A stretch of 8,047 nt of DNA from the NCBI GenBank assembly GCA_003647525.1, contig QMMZ01000066.1, forward strand, positions 1 through 8,047, read 5' to 3'. The position numbers and the translations under genes were made by a program. The notes below the pieces were generated by a model, which saw only the letters and a program-made list of their open reading frames with translations, had not been told where the DNA came from and did no database searches. This document shows, in pieces, positions 5,840 through 8,047 of the stretch (its first letter is position 1; each line of letters opens with the position of its first letter). Origin of the DNA: Deltaproteobacteria bacterium. Its GTDB lineage: Bacteria > Desulfobacterota > Desulfobacteria > Desulfobacterales > ETH-SRB1.

Positions 5840-6988
5840 ATGGAAGAAAAAAAAGTGTTGGTAGAAAGTAACAATGTACCCAAAAAACACAAAGAAAATT
5901 TAGCAGTAAGAGATTTGTTTTTTGAGATGATGAATCGGTTGGATAAAGTAATCTTAGGTTTTGTACAAAAGGCAAAGCGATTAATTGGATTTTTTAATAG
6001 CCTATCTCAAAAAAATGACCCCGACAACAGTGCAGTTAGTGACATTCGTCAAGCATTTTCTCACCTGAATTTAAAATTATTGGGATATGCCTCTGTAGGT
6101 CTGATTATCTTTTTTTATTCTCTCTCCGGTACCTATATCGTTAATCCGGGAGAAGTGGCTATTGTAAAATTATTTGGACAAGTGACCAATAACAATGTCG
6201 GGGAGGGAATTCACTATCGATTACCTTGGCCTGTTTCTACAGCAGATATTGTAAACATCTCTACAATCCGTAGAGAGGGAATTGGAATTATGCTGCCGGA
6301 ACATAAATCCATTCACTCTTCACCAGAAATTGTTCAATTTCTTACTGGAGATATGAACATTATTGATATTCAGGCAGTTGCCCAATATCGTATCAAAGAT
6401 GCCCAGGCTTATTTATATAATGTAAGTTATCCTCCCTACCTTTTAATCAATGAGACCATCCGAAGTGCTATTACCGAGATTGGAGGCAACATGAAAGTTG
6501 ATGAAATTCTAACTATCGGTAAGGAGCGGTTACAAAGTTTGATACGGTCAAAAACACAAAAGATACTGGATCAATACCAGCATGGCCTGGAAATAGTTGG
6601 TATCACATTAAACAAAGTATATCCTCCAGGAGATGTCGCTCAGGCATTCAGGGATGTGTCAGATGCAAAACAGGATAAAGAAAAAACAATAAATGATGCC
6701 CGAGGTTATCAAAATACTGTTATTCCTCAGGCACGTGGTGAAGCAAACAGACTCTTCAGGAAGGCTGAAGCTTATAAATCTGACGTGATGAACCGGGCCG
6801 GCGGGGAAGCAAATCGATTTGAAAGTATGCTGGCTGAATATAAAAATGGGGAAAAGATGTATCCGGAAAATGAAACCCGTTACAGATTATATATGGAAAC
6901 TATGGAAAAAGTGATGGGCCGGGTAAATAAATATATGTTGGATGTGAAAGAAGGACAAAAATTAAATCTTAAGTTTTTCGAAAACTAA
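5840..6988 (+). CDS. hflK: HflK, SPFH-family FtsH protease modulator subunit (standalone)
   Basis: HflK alternates with HflC in the cage around FtsH. This copy has 382 residues. A charged, Lys-rich cytoplasmic tail (~1-78) replaces the Gly/Pro-rich tail of E. coli HflK. One helix follows (~79-99), then the SPFH domain (~100-275: VNPGEVAIVKLFGQV, GIHYRLPWP at 123-131, FLTGDMNIIDIQAVAQYRI, TLNKVYPPGDVAQAF). A coiled-coil stretch (~275-345; RGYQNTVIPQARGEANRLF, RAGGEANRFESML) leads to RLYMETMEKVMGRVNKYML, the family's usual ending. The SPFH and coiled-coil parts closely resemble the second half of the upstream CDF fusion protein, so the two are paralogues. The order here is hflC then hflK, the reverse of the E. 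coli hflKC order, with the fusion filling the first hflK place. AGGGGGAT about ten bases before the ATG is the ribosome site. There is a 29-base gap after hflC and no terminator. Confidence 0.93.
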   Translation: MEEKKVLVESNNVPKKHKENLAVRDLFFEMMNRLDKVILGFVQKAKRLIGFFNSLSQKNDPDNSAVSDIRQAFSHLNLKLLGYASVGLIIFFYSLSGTYIVNPGEVAIVKLFGQVTNNNVGEGIHYRLPWPVSTADIVNISTIRREGIGIMLPEHKSIHSSPEIVQFLTGDMNIIDIQAVAQYRIKDAQAYLYNVSYPPYLLINETIRSAITEIGGNMKVDEILTIGKERLQSLIRSKTQKILDQYQHGLEIVGITLNKVYPPGDVAQAFRDVSDAKQDKEKTINDARGYQNTVIPQARGEANRLFRKAEAYKSDVMNRAGGEANRFESMLAEYKNGEKMYPENETRYRLYMETMEKVMGRVNKYMLDVKEGQKLNLKFFEN

Positions 6989-7020
6989 TCATTATGAACA
7001 AAAATAATCTATTTAACATA

Positions 7021-7028
7021 AAAAGAGG
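7021..7028 (+). promoter_or_regulatory. Ribosome binding site AAAAGAGG deciding the protease start
   Basis: This purine run lies seven bases before ATG 7036. An in-frame ATG at 6994 would add 14 residues but has no purine-rich sequence before it, so 7036 is the preferred start. Confidence 0.7.
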
Positions 7029-7035
7029 TTTACAA

Positions 7036-8047
7036 ATGAAGATTACAGCAACTACTCAATCAAAGATTTCATTTCACAAAATGTTTGGTTTATGGACGAT
7101 GACCGCCCTCATATTGATTCTATCAGCACTATTTTGGGTACCACGGGCGCTTGCAACAGGCACCATTCCCGAAAGTTTTAGCAGTATTGCCAAGAAAGCA
7201 AGCCCTGCAGTTATCAATATAAGGACAGTGCAAACGATTCAAGGAGGAGGCCCTGTTTTTAGACATTTTTTTAATAGCCCCAATGGAAAAGATGATCCAA
7301 GAAATGAATTTTTCAGACGGTTTTACAACGGTGCACCACAAAGAGAATACAAACGAAATAGTTTAGGATCCGGGTTTATCATAGATAAAAAAGGATATAT
7401 CGTCACCAACAATCATGTTGTAGACAATGCTGATGAAATACAAGTGATTATGAACGATGGAAAAGAATTTGATGCTAAGATTTTAGGACGTGATCCTAAA
7501 ACCGATCTTGCTGTTTTAAAAATTGAATCGGATCAGGATCTGCCAACAATTCAATTTGAAGACTCTGATAATCTTGAAGTCGGTCAGTGGGTAGTCGCCA
7601 TTGGAAGTCCGTTTGGTTTAGAACACACGGTTACGGCGGGAATTGTCAGTGCTAAAGGACGAGTTCTTGGTTCTGGGCCTTATGATGATTTTATACAGAC
7701 AGATGCATCTATTAACCCTGGAAATAGTGGCGGACCTCTGTTGAATTTGGATGGTAAGGTTGTGGGAATAAATACTGCGATTATCCGGCACGGCCAGGGC
7801 ATTGGGTTTGCGATTCCAGTCACTCTTGCAAAAAAAATAATCGAGCAACTCAAGGATGACGGTGAGGTCACCCGAGGCTGGCTTGGTGTGGTAATACAGA
7901 ATTTGAATAAAGACGTGGCGGATTACTATGGCGCAAAGGATGCCAAAGGAGCACTGGTGATGGATGTTGTTAAAGGGAACCCGGCAGATGAGGCGGGTAT
8001 TCAGCCCAAAGATATCATATTAAAAGTGGATGATAAAAAAATAGAAA
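7036..8047 (+). CDS. degP: Do-family periplasmic serine protease/chaperone, DegP/DegQ type (partial at right edge)
   Basis: This is a secreted HtrA-family protease that degrades or holds misfolded periplasmic proteins. The window contains 337 residues. A signal peptide with a long n-region and core ~17-35 ends in RALA, with probable cleavage after Ala40. The trypsin-like domain carries the full catalytic triad: His127 (TNNHVV), Asp157 (KTDLAVL) and Ser231 (GNSGGPL). GSGFIID and IGFAIP are also present, so it should be active. The first PDZ domain begins at GWLGV (281) with the GIQPKDII loop, and the window ends inside it. The loop before the His (~68-105, with HFFNS and EFFRRFY) resembles the LA loop of Do proteases. 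DegP, DegQ and MucD cannot be told apart without the C-terminus; DegS is less likely because a cleavable signal is predicted. There is a 47-base gap after hflK and no terminator, so it is probably co-transcribed. Confidence 0.94.
   Translation, partial: MKITATTQSKISFHKMFGLWTMTALILILSALFWVPRALATGTIPESFSSIAKKASPAVINIRTVQTIQGGGPVFRHFFNSPNGKDDPRNEFFRRFYNGAPQREYKRNSLGSGFIIDKKGYIVTNNHVVDNADEIQVIMNDGKEFDAKILGRDPKTDLAVLKIESDQDLPTIQFEDSDNLEVGQWVVAIGSPFGLEHTVTAGIVSAKGRVLGSGPYDDFIQTDASINPGNSGGPLLNLDGKVVGINTAIIRHGQGIGFAIPVTLAKKIIEQLKDDGEVTRGWLGVVIQNLNKDVADYYGAKDAKGALVMDVVKGNPADEAGIQPKDIILKVDDKKIE

Noticed and set aside
6994..7035. N-terminal extension of the protease from ATG 6994
   Set aside because: It is in frame but lacks a ribosome site; the ATG at 7036 has AAAAGAGG at seven bases and gives a complete signal peptide.
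1..8047. Mobile elements, CRISPR arrays, tRNA or rRNA genes
   Set aside because: I saw no transposase or integrase coding, no regularly spaced repeats and no recognisable structural RNA sequence anywhere in the window.

Overview
The window looks like chromosomal DNA from an AT-rich Gram-negative bacterium. The evidence is the set of envelope proteins it encodes: a lipoprotein with SurA-like chaperone modules, HflK/HflC SPFH proteins and a secreted HtrA/Deg protease. The protein style (HflC close to the proteobacterial form, a CusR-like regulator, short operonic gaps, AAAA-rich coding) would fit a sulfate-reducer-type deltaproteobacterium (Desulfobacterota). That placement is an inference from style, not something the sequence proves.

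Left part (1-1523, minus strand): a two-component system. An OmpR/CusR-type response regulator (846-1523) is followed, with a 23-base overlap, by a membrane sensor histidine kinase (1-868) that runs off the left edge just after its phospho-acceptor His. Centre-left (1524-1772): a divergent intergenic region of about 250 bases. It holds candidate promoter elements, small dyads, a perfect 9-bp inverted repeat that covers the only good purine-rich ribosome binding sequence, and a possible 13-codon leader ORF.

Right part (1773-8047, plus strand): a tightly packed five-gene run with gaps of 11, 1, 29 and 47 bases. In order: (1) a SurA/PpiC-like lipoprotein with a duplicated chaperone module and a parvulin domain lacking the usual His residues; (2) a fusion of a six-helix cation-diffusion-facilitator (CDF) transporter with an HflK-like SPFH domain; (3) HflC; (4) a standalone HflK; (5) a Do-family serine protease (DegP/DegQ type), cut by the right edge. 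No terminator is visible between these genes.

Reading the genes together: the operon looks like an envelope protein quality-control module. It combines a periplasmic chaperone, an SPFH cage of the kind that surrounds the FtsH protease, and a periplasmic protease. The striking part is the transporter/SPFH fusion. The CDF metal sites (HxxxD in helix 2 and in helix 5) are intact, the usual cytoplasmic CDF C-terminal domain is absent, and a seventh helix places the SPFH domain on the periplasmic side, as in ordinary HflK. This suggests metal (probably Zn2+) transport physically built into an HflK/HflC-type membrane assembly. A metal- or envelope-stress-type two-component system is divergently transcribed next to it and is the obvious candidate regulator; that link is inferred from position only.
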